Part shown: one piece after another, positions 1 to 8,286 of the stretch
How positions within the stretch are numbered: the stretch's first letter is position 1
Layout of the letters: the number at the start of each line of letters is the position of its first letter
Assembly: GCA_902384455.1 (NCBI GenBank)
Contig: CABMCB010000053.1
Span: forward strand, 1 to 49,274
DNA length: 49,274 nucleotides
From: an uncultured archaeon
GTDB taxonomy: Archaea; Altiarchaeota; Altiarchaeia; IMC4; SCGC-AAA252-I15
Reading direction: 5' to 3'
Notes under the pieces: generated by a model
What the model saw: the letters and a program-made list of their open reading frames with translations, nothing else
What the model was told of the DNA's origin: nothing
Databases searched by the model: none
Program-made: the position numbers and the translations under genes

Positions 1-69
1 GGTTACGTATGTGCCGACGAAGCCGCTTCCGCCGGTTATTGTTACCTGTTTATTTGACCAGAATGCCAT
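1..69 (-). CDS. NAD-dependent epimerase/dehydratase, N-terminal fragment
   Basis: Only the first 23 codons lie in the window, read leftward from an ATG at 67-69; the gene continues past base 1. The peptide MAFWSNKQVTITGGSGFVG has the short lead-in, first beta strand and GxxGxxG nucleotide-binding turn of extended short-chain dehydrogenases such as GDP-fucose synthase or UDP-sugar epimerases. In this family that loop binds the NAD(P) pyrophosphate. The gene is divergent from an acetyltransferase, which fits nucleotide-sugar and surface-glycan work. The fragment is too short to tell which sugar is the substrate. Confidence 0.75.
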   Translation of the reverse strand, partial: MAFWSNKQVTITGGSGFVGTYVT

Positions 70-172
70 TGCAGCTCGTCGTATTATGGGTGGGCGTTTA
101 AAATAAACGGTTTATGTTTGGGCGGCGAATAAAAGGGCGGGTTGTATATTCATAAGGTGCGAGGGGTTGTAT
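70..172. promoter_or_regulatory. Divergent promoter region, epimerase and acetyltransferase
   Basis: For the plus-strand gene a TATA-like stretch (TATATT, 145-150) sits about 26 nt before the ATG at 173, and GAGGGG at 161-166 can act as a ribosome binding site. For the minus-strand gene an A/T-rich box lies near 97-107. It is part of a perfect inverted repeat, CGTTTA-AAA-TAAACG, at 95-109, which could be a regulator site or only a symmetric TATA element. I see no other gene here. Confidence 0.4.
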
Positions 173-772
173 ATGACTGAGGAAGAGGTGGTTGCGCGGG
201 AGAGTGTTTGGAGAAAGATTGCGCGTGTTGTCGCCCTTGTCGTGTATTATGGTTTTGTTTGGAAGATTCCTCGTTTTCCGGCTCCTGTGTTTGCCTGTAG
301 GGTTCGGGCGGCCGTTTGCCGCTTCATATTCAGTAAGTGCGGGGAAGATGTGTTTATTGAGAAAGGCGTGTTTTTTGGTTTCGGAAGCGGCATTGAAATT
401 GGTTCCCATTCGGCGCTTGGAGTCCGCGCTGAAGTTATGGGAGCGGGTAGATGCGGTGGGCGGCTGATAATTGGGGATTACGTCCAGATGGGGCCGGACA
501 TCGCTTTCCTAACCATTGAGCACACGCTTGAAGATTTCCCGTATAAGCCGGATACGCCGCATAGGGCATTGAAGATTGTCGTTGAGGATGAGGTTTTCAT
601 AGGTATGAGGGCGATTATTCTTCCGGGTGTTACCATAGGCAGGGGTGCGGTTGTTGGTGCGGGTGCTGTCGTCACTAAGGATGTTCCTCCTTATGCTGTT
701 GTCGGCGGCGTTCCGGCTCGGGTGATACGGATGAGGGACGCCGCGTCTCGCATACGGGAGAATTTAGTTTAG
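173..772 (+). CDS. Left-handed beta-helix acetyltransferase (WbbJ/maltose acetyltransferase type)
   Basis: This 199-residue protein belongs by sequence to the hexapeptide-repeat O-acetyltransferases, which move an acetyl group from acetyl-CoA to a sugar hydroxyl. The visible signs are the His region LTIEHTLED, the run IGMRAIILPGVTIG, then VVGAGAVVTKDVPPYAVVGGVPARVI, which closes such domains. About 60 residues precede the helix, and a hydrophobic stretch near residues 15-35 may touch the membrane. I chose the ATG at 173 over a TTG at 167 because GAGGGG (161-166) is correctly spaced only for the ATG. The divergent epimerase suggests the target is a surface sugar; the exact acceptor is unknown. 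Confidence 0.85.
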   Translation: MTEEEVVARESVWRKIARVVALVVYYGFVWKIPRFPAPVFACRVRAAVCRFIFSKCGEDVFIEKGVFFGFGSGIEIGSHSALGVRAEVMGAGRCGGRLIIGDYVQMGPDIAFLTIEHTLEDFPYKPDTPHRALKIVVEDEVFIGMRAIILPGVTIGRGAVVGAGAVVTKDVPPYAVVGGVPARVIRMRDAASRIRENLV

Positions 773-827
773 GCCGGCTTCTTTTGGCGTTTGTTTTTAG
801 GCGCTATTTATTTCGTGACGTGCTAGT

Positions 828-2894
828 ATGTCCGAAGGTGATGTTGTGTTAGGGTTGGTTTTGGGGATTAGTGTTTTGTCTTTTGTCTTCGCGGGTTTTT
901 TGGCTTATTCTGTGTTGAGGAAGGATTGCGGGACTAAGGAGATGCAGAAGGTTTCTGATGCGATACGCGAGGGAGCCAACGCGTTCATAGTTAGGCAGTA
1001 TACTACAATCGCCGTGTTTTCGGTTGTTTTGGGTGTTTTGATTTTCTGCGTCTACGCGTTTTTCGGTAAGTTTGATTTTGGGTTGAGGACTTCAGTCGCT
1101 TTTCTTTTTGGGGCGTTCTGCTCTGGTTTGGCGGGGGTGATTGGATTGTGGATTTCCGTGAGGACTAACGTGAGGGTGGCGTCTGCTTCCCGCAGGAGTC
1201 TTGACGAGGCATTGAAGATTGCGTTTAGGGGCGGGGCGGTTTCCGGCGTGCTTATCGTAGCCATGTCTTTGGCTGGCGTCGGAGTACTTTACTGGGTTTA
1301 TTCTGTTTCTTTGCCTGTGGCTGAAGTGCCTTTTTTGGTTGTGGGCTTTGGATTTGGGGCTTCTTTTGTTGCTTTGTTCGCTCAGTTGGGCGGAGGGATT
1401 TACACTAAGGGAGCTGATGTCGGCGCAGACTTGGTAGGCAAGGTTGAGAAGGGCATCCCCGAGGACGACCCCAGAAATCCTGCAGTCATAGCGGATTTAG
1501 TGGGGGATAATGTGGGAGACTGCGCAGGCCGCGGCGCCGACTTGTTTGAGTCTACCGCCGCCGAGAACATCGGCGCCATGATTCTGGGCGTCGCACTGTA
1601 TCCTTTCTTCGGTGTTTCAGGCGTATTGTTTCCTCTTGTTGCTCGGGCGTCTGGATTGATTGCTAGCATGATAGGGATTCTTTGCGTTTACAACAAGAAG
1701 GGCGAAGACCCGATGACCTCATTGAACCGCGGATATTACATTACCGCGTTCTTGGCCGCGTTGTTTTTTGCCGCCGCGACATACTGGATGCTGGGGGATT
1801 ACTGGTTTTGGTTTTTCATGGCCGGGTTGGTTGGGATAATCACTTCGGTTCTCATCGTCTGGATTACCGTGTATTATACCGAGCAGTCGTATAGGCCGGT
1901 TAAGTCTATTGCGAAGGCGTCTCAGACGGGGAGCGCCACCAACATTATGATTGGCTTTGCGGTGGCTCTTGAGACAACCGCTTTGCCGGTTGTAGTGTTG
2001 GCGGCAGCTTTGCTTTTGACTTACAACTTCGGCGTCAGATCTGGTGTGCCGGGAGGAGGCCTTTATGGGACGGCTATTGCGACTATGGGCATGTTGAGTA
2101 CTTGCGCCTTCGTTTTGGCTATGGACACTTTCGGGCCTATCACTGATAATGCAGGCGGCATAGTTCAGATGTCGGGTCAGAGCGAGAGTTACCGTAGGAT
2201 TACTGACCGGTTGGATGCCGTTGGCAATACGACTAAGGCTTTGACTAAGGGTTATGCTATTGGTTCGGCCGCTCTTGCTTCTTTCCTTTTGTTTTCGGCG
2301 TATCTTGATGAGGTCGCTAAGTATGCGGGTAGTGTGCCTGTGGTTGACTTGTCTCATGTGCCTGTTTTTGTTGGAGGCATGTTGGGTGCGATGCTTGTTT
2401 TCCTGTTTACTTCGTTCGCGATCAGGGCTGTGGGTCAGACGGCTTTTGAGGTAGTCAACGAGGTGAGGAGGCAGTTCAAGGAGATTAAGGGGCTGTCGGA
2501 GGGCAGGTCAAGGCCGGATTACGCCAGGTGCGTTGACATATGCGCTAGGACTTCTTTGAAGGAGATGGTTTTGCCGGGAGTTTTTGTTGTGGGGCTTACT
2601 GTGGCTGTGGGAGTTCTGCTTCATGCGGAGGCGATGGGCGCCTACTTGATGGTAAGCACTATTACGGGCATACTTATGGCGTTGATGCTGAATACCGGCG
2701 GCGGAGCGTGGGACAACGCCAAGAAGTACATTGAGGAGGGCAGTTTCGGCGGAAAAGGCAGCGAAGCGCATAAGGCGGCAGTAATAGGCGACACTTTAGG
2801 CGACCCGTTTAAGGATACTGCCGGGCCGTCTCTTCACGTTTTGATTAAGTTGTTGAGTACTTTGACTTTGGTTTTGGCGCCGCTGTTTGTTTGA
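828..2894 (+). CDS. hppA: Membrane-bound proton-pumping pyrophosphatase, K+-independent type
   Basis: This 688-residue, roughly 16-helix membrane protein hydrolyses pyrophosphate and uses the energy to pump ions outward. The catalytic signature is clear: GGGIYTKGADVGADLVGKVE followed by GIPEDDPRNPAVIADLVGDN and GDCAGRGADLFES near residues 190-245, with the usual C-terminal GDTLGDPFKDTAGPSLH motif. At residues 466-471 the sequence is GNTTKA. Lys at residue 470 is the known marker of the K+-independent, proton-pumping subfamily (K+-dependent enzymes have Ala). A TATA-like TATTTA at 805-810 lies about 20 nt before the ATG, so the mRNA is probably nearly leaderless. The gene converges on the trp operon, with 10 nt between the stop codons. 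Confidence 0.97.
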   Translation: MSEGDVVLGLVLGISVLSFVFAGFLAYSVLRKDCGTKEMQKVSDAIREGANAFIVRQYTTIAVFSVVLGVLIFCVYAFFGKFDFGLRTSVAFLFGAFCSGLAGVIGLWISVRTNVRVASASRRSLDEALKIAFRGGAVSGVLIVAMSLAGVGVLYWVYSVSLPVAEVPFLVVGFGFGASFVALFAQLGGGIYTKGADVGADLVGKVEKGIPEDDPRNPAVIADLVGDNVGDCAGRGADLFESTAAENIGAMILGVALYPFFGVSGVLFPLVARASGLIASMIGILCVYNKKGEDPMTSLNRGYYITAFLAALFFAAATYWMLGDYWFWFFMAGLVGIITSVLIVWITVYYTEQSYRPVKSIAKASQTGSATNIMIGFAVALETTALPVVVLAAALLLTYNFGVRSGVPGGGLYGTAIATMGMLSTCAFVLAMDTFGPITDNAGGIVQMSGQSESYRRITDRLDAVGNTTKALTKGYAIGSAALASFLLFSAYLDEVAKYAGSVPVVDLSHVPVFVGGMLGAMLVFLFTSFAIRAVGQTAFEVVNEVRRQFKEIKGLSEGRSRPDYARCVDICARTSLKEMVLPGVFVVGLTVAVGVLLHAEAMGAYLMVSTITGILMALMLNTGGGAWDNAKKYIEEGSFGGKGSEAHKAAVIGDTLGDPFKDTAGPSLHVLIKLLSTLTLVLAPLFV

Positions 2895-2904
2895 TTTCTA
2901 GGGG

Positions 2905-3294
2905 TTATTTCGCGGCGTTCTTCAGTTTTTTTGTGTAGTCGGAGAGTTCTTCGGCGAGCTTCTTTTTGCTTTGGGAGTTTTTTTGGATTATTGCGACAAG
3001 TGCGCTTCCGACTATTGCGGCGTCCGCCCCTGATGCTATGACTTCTTTGACGTGCAGGGGTGTTGTGACGCCGAATCCGACTGCGACTGGAACTTTGGGT
3101 TTTGCCGCCTTTATTCTGCCTACGTACTCGGGGAGTTCTTTGTTTACTGCCTTTTTCTCGCCGGTTGTTCCCAGGTGGCTTACCGCGTATATGAATCCGC
3201 CTGCTTTTTGGACTACGGCCTTAAGGCGTTTGTCGGGTGTTGTTGGGGCGGTAAGCAGTATCAGGTTTCTCCCGTTTTTCCTTAGCGCCTTCAT
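2905..3294 (-). CDS. trpA: Tryptophan synthase alpha chain, C-terminal half (trpA interrupted)
   Basis: This is the second half of TrpA, in the same frame as the first half but separated from it by a TAA at 3307-3309. The 129 residues from the ATG at 3292-3294 contain LLTAPTTPDKRL, FIYAVSHLGTTG and VAVGFGVTTPLHVKEV, and end with the strand that binds the glycerol-phosphate group (AAIVGSALV). Read through, the whole frame (2905-3711) is 268 codons, the normal TrpA length. A GGAG at 3301-3304 lies 6 nt before the internal ATG, so the half could be translated on its own. Either this is a nonsense mutation or assembly error, or TrpA is made as two half-barrels. The activity is the cleavage of indole-glycerol phosphate to indole. 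Confidence 0.85.
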   Translation of the reverse strand: MKALRKNGRNLILLTAPTTPDKRLKAVVQKAGGFIYAVSHLGTTGEKKAVNKELPEYVGRIKAAKPKVPVAVGFGVTTPLHVKEVIASGADAAIVGSALVAIIQKNSQSKKKLAEELSDYTKKLKNAAK

Positions 3295-3306
3295 CAGAGG
3301 CTCCGC

Positions 3307-3711
3307 TTATTCAAGGGGTATGTCCGGGCAGATTAATCCGTCTATTCCCGCCGTCTTCATGTCTGACGCGAATTTTTCAAGCCCGCGCTTAAGGACGAGG
3401 TTGTAGTAAGTGAGGCAGACAAGCGGGGTCTTAGGGTGCTTCTCGTGAACCTTGGATACGAACTTGAAGTACCTGTCGGGGGTCATGCCCGCGTTCAAAG
3501 CCCTTTGTCCTGCCGCCTGAATCGTTGGTCCGTCCGCTACGGGGTCGGAAAAAGGCAGCCCCAGCTCAAGCACGTCCGCGCCGCCTTCTATTACCGCAGA
3601 CGCCGCAATCAAGCTTTTGCTTTCATCGGGGTCGCCGGCGATTATGAATGCGATTAAACCGCCCTCACTCTTCTTTTTCAGCGCAATAAGCGTTTTGGTG
3701 AGACTGCTCAC
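3307..3711 (-). CDS. trpA: Tryptophan synthase alpha chain, N-terminal half (trpA interrupted)
   Basis: The first 134 residues of TrpA, starting at an ATG that overlaps the trpB stop codon (ATGA, 3708-3711). The two catalytic acids fall at the same numbers as in the Salmonella enzyme: Glu49 in [11 protein letters not shown] and Asp60 in PVADGPTIQ. The frame ends at CPDIPLE followed by TAA. In Salmonella TrpA the next residue is a conserved Glu135, so a single GAA to TAA change explains the stop. After the stop the reading continues AEPLMKALRKNG in the same frame with normal TrpA similarity. The break falls after beta strand 4 of the eight-stranded barrel, almost exactly in the middle. Confidence 0.88.
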   Translation of the reverse strand: MSSLTKTLIALKKKSEGGLIAFIIAGDPDESKSLIAASAVIEGGADVLELGLPFSDPVADGPTIQAAGQRALNAGMTPDRYFKFVSKVHEKHPKTPLVCLTYYNLVLKRGLEKFASDMKTAGIDGLICPDIPLE

Positions 3712-4883
3712 AGTTTCACCCCCAACGCGTCCGCAACAACATGAACATCCTTGTCCCCCCTGCCAGACAAGTTTATTACGACGACCTCATCCCGGCCCAT
3801 CTTAGACGCGACTTTCACCGCATGAGCGACCGCATGAGCGCTCTCAAGCGCCGGCAAAATGCCTTCAGTCCGACACAACAACGTCACCGCCTCAACCGCC
3901 TCCCTATCGGTAATCGAGGCCTCAGTGAGACGGCCACATTCATGCAGGTTGGCAAGCTGAGGGCCTACTCCAGGGTAGTCTAGTCCTGCGCTTATGCTGT
4001 GGCTTTCCTTTATCTGGCCGTATTTGTCTTGTATTACGCGGGTGAACATTCCGTGGAGCACTCCGTCCGTTCCTTTGGCAAGTGTTGCTCCGTGCTTTCC
4101 TGTGGCTATTCCTTTGCCTGCGGCTTCCACTCCTATTAGCCTGACTTTTTTGTTTGGAATGAACTCGTAGAACGCGCCCATCGCATTGCTCCCTCCGCCC
4201 ACGCACGCTACCACCGCGTCAGGCAGGCCGCCGAATCGCTCATTGCACTGCCTCTTGATTTCACGGCCGATTACGCTCTGGAAATCGCACACCATAGTGG
4301 GATAAGGATGCGGCCCCATCACGCTGCCGATGACGTAGTGAGTAGTCTTGACGGTTGAAATCCAGTCGCGAAAGGCCTCGTTGATTGCGTCCTTCAACGT
4401 CTTGCTTCCGGACTCCACTGCGTGCACGCGGGCGCCCATCAATTCCATCCTGAAAACGTTTAGGCGCTGGCGCTTCACGTCTTCTGAGCCCATGTACACT
4501 TCGCATTCTAATCCTAGAGCAGCAGCCGCGATGGCGGTTGCGACCCCGTGCTGGCCGGCGCCCGTCTCAGCGATGACCCTTGACTTGCCCATCTGCTTTG
4601 CAAGAAGAACCTGCGCCAAAGTGTTGTTTATTTTATGCGCGCCCCCGTGAAGCAAATCCTCGCGCTTCAAGAGAATACGGGCGCCGCCCGCTTTCTTCGT
4701 AAGCGCCGGAGCGTCAGTCAAAGGAGTAGGACGCCCTGCGAACTGCGCAAGCAACCTGTCAAGTTCCCTGCGGAACCCCGCCGACTTCCCAATCGAACCA
4801 TACGCTTCCTCAAGCTCAAATAAAGCAGGCATCAAAGTTTCAGGGCTGAACCGTCCGCCGTACTTTCCGTAGCGCTTAGGCAT
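3708..4883 (-). CDS. trpB: Tryptophan synthase beta chain
   Basis: This 391-residue PLP enzyme condenses indole with serine to give tryptophan. [12 protein letters not shown] carries the lysine (Lys84) that holds the cofactor, [12 protein letters not shown] carries the catalytic Glu (Glu106), and the Gly-rich GGGSNAMG loop holds the PLP phosphate. Length and layout are those of the TrpB1 type that pairs with TrpA. The start ATG overlaps the end of trpF by 8 nt and the stop overlaps the trpA start by 4 nt, so translation is coupled. TrpB looks intact. If TrpA is truly broken, TrpB could still use free indole. Confidence 0.97.
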   Translation of the reverse strand: MPKRYGKYGGRFSPETLMPALFELEEAYGSIGKSAGFRRELDRLLAQFAGRPTPLTDAPALTKKAGGARILLKREDLLHGGAHKINNTLAQVLLAKQMGKSRVIAETGAGQHGVATAIAAAALGLECEVYMGSEDVKRQRLNVFRMELMGARVHAVESGSKTLKDAINEAFRDWISTVKTTHYVIGSVMGPHPYPTMVCDFQSVIGREIKRQCNERFGGLPDAVVACVGGGSNAMGAFYEFIPNKKVRLIGVEAAGKGIATGKHGATLAKGTDGVLHGMFTRVIQDKYGQIKESHSISAGLDYPGVGPQLANLHECGRLTEASITDREAVEAVTLLCRTEGILPALESAHAVAHAVKVASKMGRDEVVVINLSGRGDKDVHVVADALGVKL

Positions 4884-5505
4884 CGTTTAAGGCCTCCATG
4901 AAATTGCGTATTAACAATCGGTCTTTAACTCCTGGCGCGGATTCTAGCCCGCTTGAAGCATCGACAGCATAAGGCCTTACTGCGCGGACTGCTGCGGCTA
5001 CGTTTGTGGGCTTCAGTCCTCCTGCGAGTATTACCGGTATTTTGACGTTTTGAACTACTTTGCGGCTTATGCTCCAGTCGTGGGGTTCGCCTGTTCCGCC
5101 CCGCCCGGAATCCAGGAGTATTGCGTCCGCGCAACTTGCGTATTGCGCCGCCTTAAGCAAAGTGTCTTCGCCCACCACAGGCACAGACTTTATGACCCTG
5201 AAACCCTTCGACTTCAGTCCGGCGATTAATTCAACCGGCTCGTCTCCTGCAAGCTGCAGAGTGTGCGCGCCGGATTCCTGCGCTATTCTCGACGCCACCT
5301 CGACCGAGTCAGGCATTATAACCGCCACCGCTTCCACGAACGGCGGCAGATTCTTGAATATGATGTGGGCCTTTGACGCAGAAACCTTCCTGGGCGTATC
5401 AACAGGCACGTCTATTACGCACCCTATCGCGGAGGCTCCCGCCTCCACCGCAACCTGCGCGTCAGAATTCCTCGTCACACCGCAAATCTTAGCTCTAACA
5501 GTCAT
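4876..5505 (-). CDS. trpF: Phosphoribosylanthranilate isomerase
   Basis: This 209-residue barrel enzyme catalyses the Amadori rearrangement of phosphoribosylanthranilate, the third step of the tryptophan branch. The general base Cys8 sits in AKICGVTRN, and the general acid is the Asp of [17 protein letters not shown]. The phosphate-binding C-terminal loops [13 protein letters not shown] and [10 protein letters not shown] are present. The ATG overlaps the trpC stop (ATGA, 5502-5505), and the end overlaps trpB by 8 nt. Nothing is missing from the family core. Confidence 0.95.
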   Translation of the reverse strand: MTVRAKICGVTRNSDAQVAVEAGASAIGCVIDVPVDTPRKVSASKAHIIFKNLPPFVEAVAVIMPDSVEVASRIAQESGAHTLQLAGDEPVELIAGLKSKGFRVIKSVPVVGEDTLLKAAQYASCADAILLDSGRGGTGEPHDWSISRKVVQNVKIPVILAGGLKPTNVAAAVRAVRPYAVDASSGLESAPGVKDRLLIRNFMEALNDA

Positions 5506-6278
5506 GGCGCCGCAGTAACAATGCTCCTGACTGCCTGCGCAGGGTCAGGCGAATCCATGAAATGATTGCCCACAAGAAGCCCGTACGCCCCCTCTTTCAT
5601 AAGCCGGCGAGCATCCTCCGGACCAGACACCCCAGACAAAGCCAGCACCTTAGACCTAGGCGGAAACAACTTCTTCACCGCAGAAAAAACATTAGGATTA
5701 ATCTGCAACGTAGACAAATCCCTGCTGTTAACCCCAAAAAGAGGACTACCAGAATCAACCACCGCATTAATTTTATCCGAAGAATTAAACGTAGCATCCA
5801 CCTCCACAATCGGAGTGAGATTCAGCTTAAACGCCTCCTGAACAAGAAACTTAATTTCATGCGGCCTCAAAATCCGAGCCATAATCAACACCGCATCCGC
5901 GCCGTAAGCGGCCGCCTCATACAGCTGGAACTCGTCCAAAATGAAGTCCTTGCGCATCACAGGCACAGGCACGGAAGACTTGATGTCAGACAACAAAGAC
6001 AGGCGGCCTTGGAAATAGCGCGGCTCGGTCAAGACGCTTATTGCTGCTGCTCCGCCTCTCACGCACGCCGACACGTAGGGTATGCTTGCGGTCGTCCTCC
6101 TTGCTTTCCCGGGCGAAGCCGGCTTGTATTCGGCTATCACCGGATTCAGGTTTCTCCTGCGGACGCTCTCTAAGGCGGCAGTCAGATTTCTTTTTTCTTT
6201 AGCGCCTCTCACGCGCTCCCGGGTTGACGCCACAACGTCGTCGAGGAAGGACATATTCAGTTGAAACGGGAATTTCAC
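5502..6278 (-). CDS. trpC: Indole-3-glycerol phosphate synthase
   Basis: This barrel enzyme closes the indole ring from CdRP. Recognisable parts are PVIAEYKPASPGK (first catalytic Lys region), AAISVLTEPRYFQG, PVMRKDFILDEFQLYEA (catalytic Lys in the KDF motif), FGVNSRDLSTL and the phosphate loop LALSGVSGPED. Two starts are possible: a GTG at 6278 that overlaps the trpD stop codon (258 residues), or an ATG at 6254 giving MSFLDDVVASTRERV (250 residues), which matches the usual family N-terminus better. Neither has a clear ribosome binding site. The gene overlaps trpF by 4 nt. Confidence 0.95.
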   Translation of the reverse strand: MKFPFQLNMSFLDDVVASTRERVRGAKEKRNLTAALESVRRRNLNPVIAEYKPASPGKARRTTASIPYVSACVRGGAAAISVLTEPRYFQGRLSLLSDIKSSVPVPVMRKDFILDEFQLYEAAAYGADAVLIMARILRPHEIKFLVQEAFKLNLTPIVEVDATFNSSDKINAVVDSGSPLFGVNSRDLSTLQINPNVFSAVKKLFPPRSKVLALSGVSGPEDARRLMKEGAYGLLVGNHFMDSPDPAQAVRSIVTAAP

Positions 6279-7696
6279 CGGCTTGCTTTAGCCGACTTGA
6301 ATCGTTTGTTGAACTCTATGTACTCGTTGAGCTTCTCAAGCGCCTTCCCATCAGAAAGGACATTCCGCGCCTTAGTCACTCCGTCGGCAAGATACTTTGC
6401 CTTCCCGCCGGCAACAATCGCAGCCGCAGCATTAAGCAGGACTACATCTCTTCTTACGCCAGTGTCTTCGCCCGAGAGTATGCCCCTCAGAATTTGAGCG
6501 TTCTCCTGCGGATTCCCTCCCGCAAGGTCCTGTATGTTAGCCCTCTTCAGTCCGAAACCGTCCGGCTGGATGGAATAAGTGCGTATGACACCTTCCGCCA
6601 AATCCGCCACCTTAGTTTCCCCGCACGTGCTGAACTCGTCAAGACCCGGCTCACCATAGACGACGAAAGCCCGCTGCACATGCAGCATCTTAAGGACTTC
6701 AGAAACAGGCCTCAAAAGCTGCGGCTCATAGACGCCGATGACGTGAGCCTGAGCGCCGGCAGGATTCGACAGGGGACCCAGTATGTTGAACAGAGTTTTC
6801 ACCCCCAGACTTTTGCGCGCGGGCATGACATGCTTCATTGCGGTGTGGTAGGCCGGAGCAAAAATAAACCCAAGACCCACGTACCTGATGCTGTCTTCAA
6901 CCTGCTCAGGAGGCATGTCGATGGGCACGCCCAACGCCTCCAAAACGTCTGCGCTCCCGCTTCTGCTGCTTACTCCGCGGTTCCCGTGCTTAGCTATGGG
7001 AACTCCGGCGGCAGCCGCAATAAACATGCTCGTAGTCGAAATGTTGAACGTCCCAGCGTTGTCTCCGCCAGTCCCGCAAACATCCACAAGAACATCATTA
7101 ACCACCGGCTTGACGCTAACCGCATTATCACGCATGAAAGAAGCCGACGCAGCAATCTCCTCAGGAGTCGGACCCTTAACCGAAAGAGCCATCAAATAAC
7201 CCGCAATCTCAGCGTCCGACGCCCTACCGCTCATAATCTGAGCCATAGCCGCCTGCGCCTCAGCATAAGTCAAATCATACCTGCGCGACAAACGCTCCAA
7301 ATAAGGCTTAAGCACATGAGAATGAACCTTCACAGGCAAAACATCAGAAGAAGGAACAACCTGCGAACCAGAAGAAACATCCGGCAAAACAACCCCGCCA
7401 ACAGAAGAAACATCCTGCGCAACAACCTTCCTAGGACGACCCCTACGCCGAACACCCAACAAACCCACAACCTCAACCTTACGCGGCCTACCAACACGGC
7501 GAACCCCGCGATCTACAGAGCCCACCCTGCGTGCGACAGACTTAGGCGGCCTTCCCCTGCGTTTTTGCGTGCTGTTTGTTTTGCGTGTGGGTTTGCTGGT
7601 TTTTTTCAGCGCGTGTTTTTTTCTGGCCGCTTTTGGTTTGGATTCTTTTTTTGCGCGGTTTTTTCCTTTTGTTTGGCGTGTTTTTCGTTTCTTCAT
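6275..7696 (-). CDS. trpD: Anthranilate phosphoribosyltransferase with AT-hook N-terminal tail
   Basis: The enzyme joins anthranilate to PRPP. From about residue 128 the protein is a normal TrpD: VCGTGGDNAGTFNIST (206-221), AKHGNRGVSSRSGSADVLEALG (235-256) and the helical dimer part LERLSRRYDLTYAEA. Before it lies a roughly 125-residue tail found in no TrpD I know. Residues 1-45 are mostly Lys/Arg. Three AT-hook-like blocks follow: KRRGRPPK (45-52), RRVGRPRK (66-73) and RRRGRPRK (83-90). A Ser/Val-rich linker then leads to the enzyme. The far upstream ATG is supported by its 4-nt overlap with the trpG stop (ATGA, 7693-7696). No other Met occurs in the tail, although GTG codons near residue 122 could give a tail-less form. 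AT-hooks bind the minor groove of A/T-rich DNA in other proteins; a DNA- or RNA-binding role here is inference. Confidence 0.93.
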   Translation of the reverse strand: MKKRKTRQTKGKNRAKKESKPKAARKKHALKKTSKPTRKTNSTQKRRGRPPKSVARRVGSVDRGVRRVGRPRKVEVVGLLGVRRRGRPRKVVAQDVSSVGGVVLPDVSSGSQVVPSSDVLPVKVHSHVLKPYLERLSRRYDLTYAEAQAAMAQIMSGRASDAEIAGYLMALSVKGPTPEEIAASASFMRDNAVSVKPVVNDVLVDVCGTGGDNAGTFNISTTSMFIAAAAGVPIAKHGNRGVSSRSGSADVLEALGVPIDMPPEQVEDSIRYVGLGFIFAPAYHTAMKHVMPARKSLGVKTLFNILGPLSNPAGAQAHVIGVYEPQLLRPVSEVLKMLHVQRAFVVYGEPGLDEFSTCGETKVADLAEGVIRTYSIQPDGFGLKRANIQDLAGGNPQENAQILRGILSGEDTGVRRDVVLLNAAAAIVAGGKAKYLADGVTKARNVLSDGKALEKLNEYIEFNKRFKSAKASR

Positions 7697-8286
7697 TTTT
7701 TGATTGCGAGGAAGTTTTGTATTATCCGCATGCCTTGCGGCGTCAGTATGCTTTCCGGGTGGAATTGCACTCCATATATAGGATAGTCTTTGTGGCTTAA
7801 ACCCATTATCTCATTGTCGTCTCTGCTTGTGGCGGTTACTTTAAGGCACTTTGGTAGGTTTTTTTGGTCTACTACGAGGCTGTGATAGCGGGTTGCGGTG
7901 AGCGGTGTTGGTATTCCTGCGAGCACTCCTTTTTGGTCGTGGTCTATGAGGCTTGTTTTTCCGTGCTTAAGCGTGTGAGCGCGTCGGATTTTGCCTCCGT
8001 ACACGTAGCCGATGCACTGGTGGCCTAAGCATACGCCTAAAGTGGGTATTTCAGGGCCCAATTTTTTTATGACCTCGTTGCTTAAGCCTGCGTCCTGAGG
8101 CGCTTTGGGGCCGGGACTTATTACTATGTGGGTTACGTCATGGGTTGCGAGCAATTCTTCCACGGCCTTGTAGGGTTGGGTGTTTTCTATCACCAGGGGG
8201 TTTCCTTTCTGCACTCCCACGTATTGAACTAGGTTGTAGACGAAGCTGTCTATGTTGTCTATGAACAATGTTGTTTGCTTTTTCAT
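7693..8286 (-). CDS. trpG: Anthranilate synthase glutamine amidotransferase subunit
   Basis: This 197-residue class I amidotransferase supplies ammonia to TrpE. The start FIDNIDSFVYNLVQY and the oxyanion strand VISPGPKAPQDAG are typical. The nucleophile Cys is in LGVCLGHQCIGY, and the His-Glu pair is in YGVQFHPESILT. It is a stand-alone subunit, not fused to TrpD or TrpE. The 4-nt overlaps with trpE (8283-8286) and trpD (7693-7696) show tight coupling. Confidence 0.96.
   Translation of the reverse strand: MKKQTTLFIDNIDSFVYNLVQYVGVQKGNPLVIENTQPYKAVEELLATHDVTHIVISPGPKAPQDAGLSNEVIKKLGPEIPTLGVCLGHQCIGYVYGGKIRRAHTLKHGKTSLIDHDQKGVLAGIPTPLTATRYHSLVVDQKNLPKCLKVTATSRDDNEIMGLSHKDYPIYGVQFHPESILTPQGMRIIQNFLAIKK

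Noticed and set aside
98-409. 103-residue minus-strand open frame
   Set aside because: It lies antisense to the acetyltransferase and across the promoter; the residues are low-information (Asn/Arg/Thr-rich) and the true minus-strand gene starts at 69.
6224-7786. 520-residue plus-strand open frame antisense to trpD and trpC
   Set aside because: It is a long shadow caused by the codon bias of the trp genes; its protein is Arg/His/Asn-rich with no family features.
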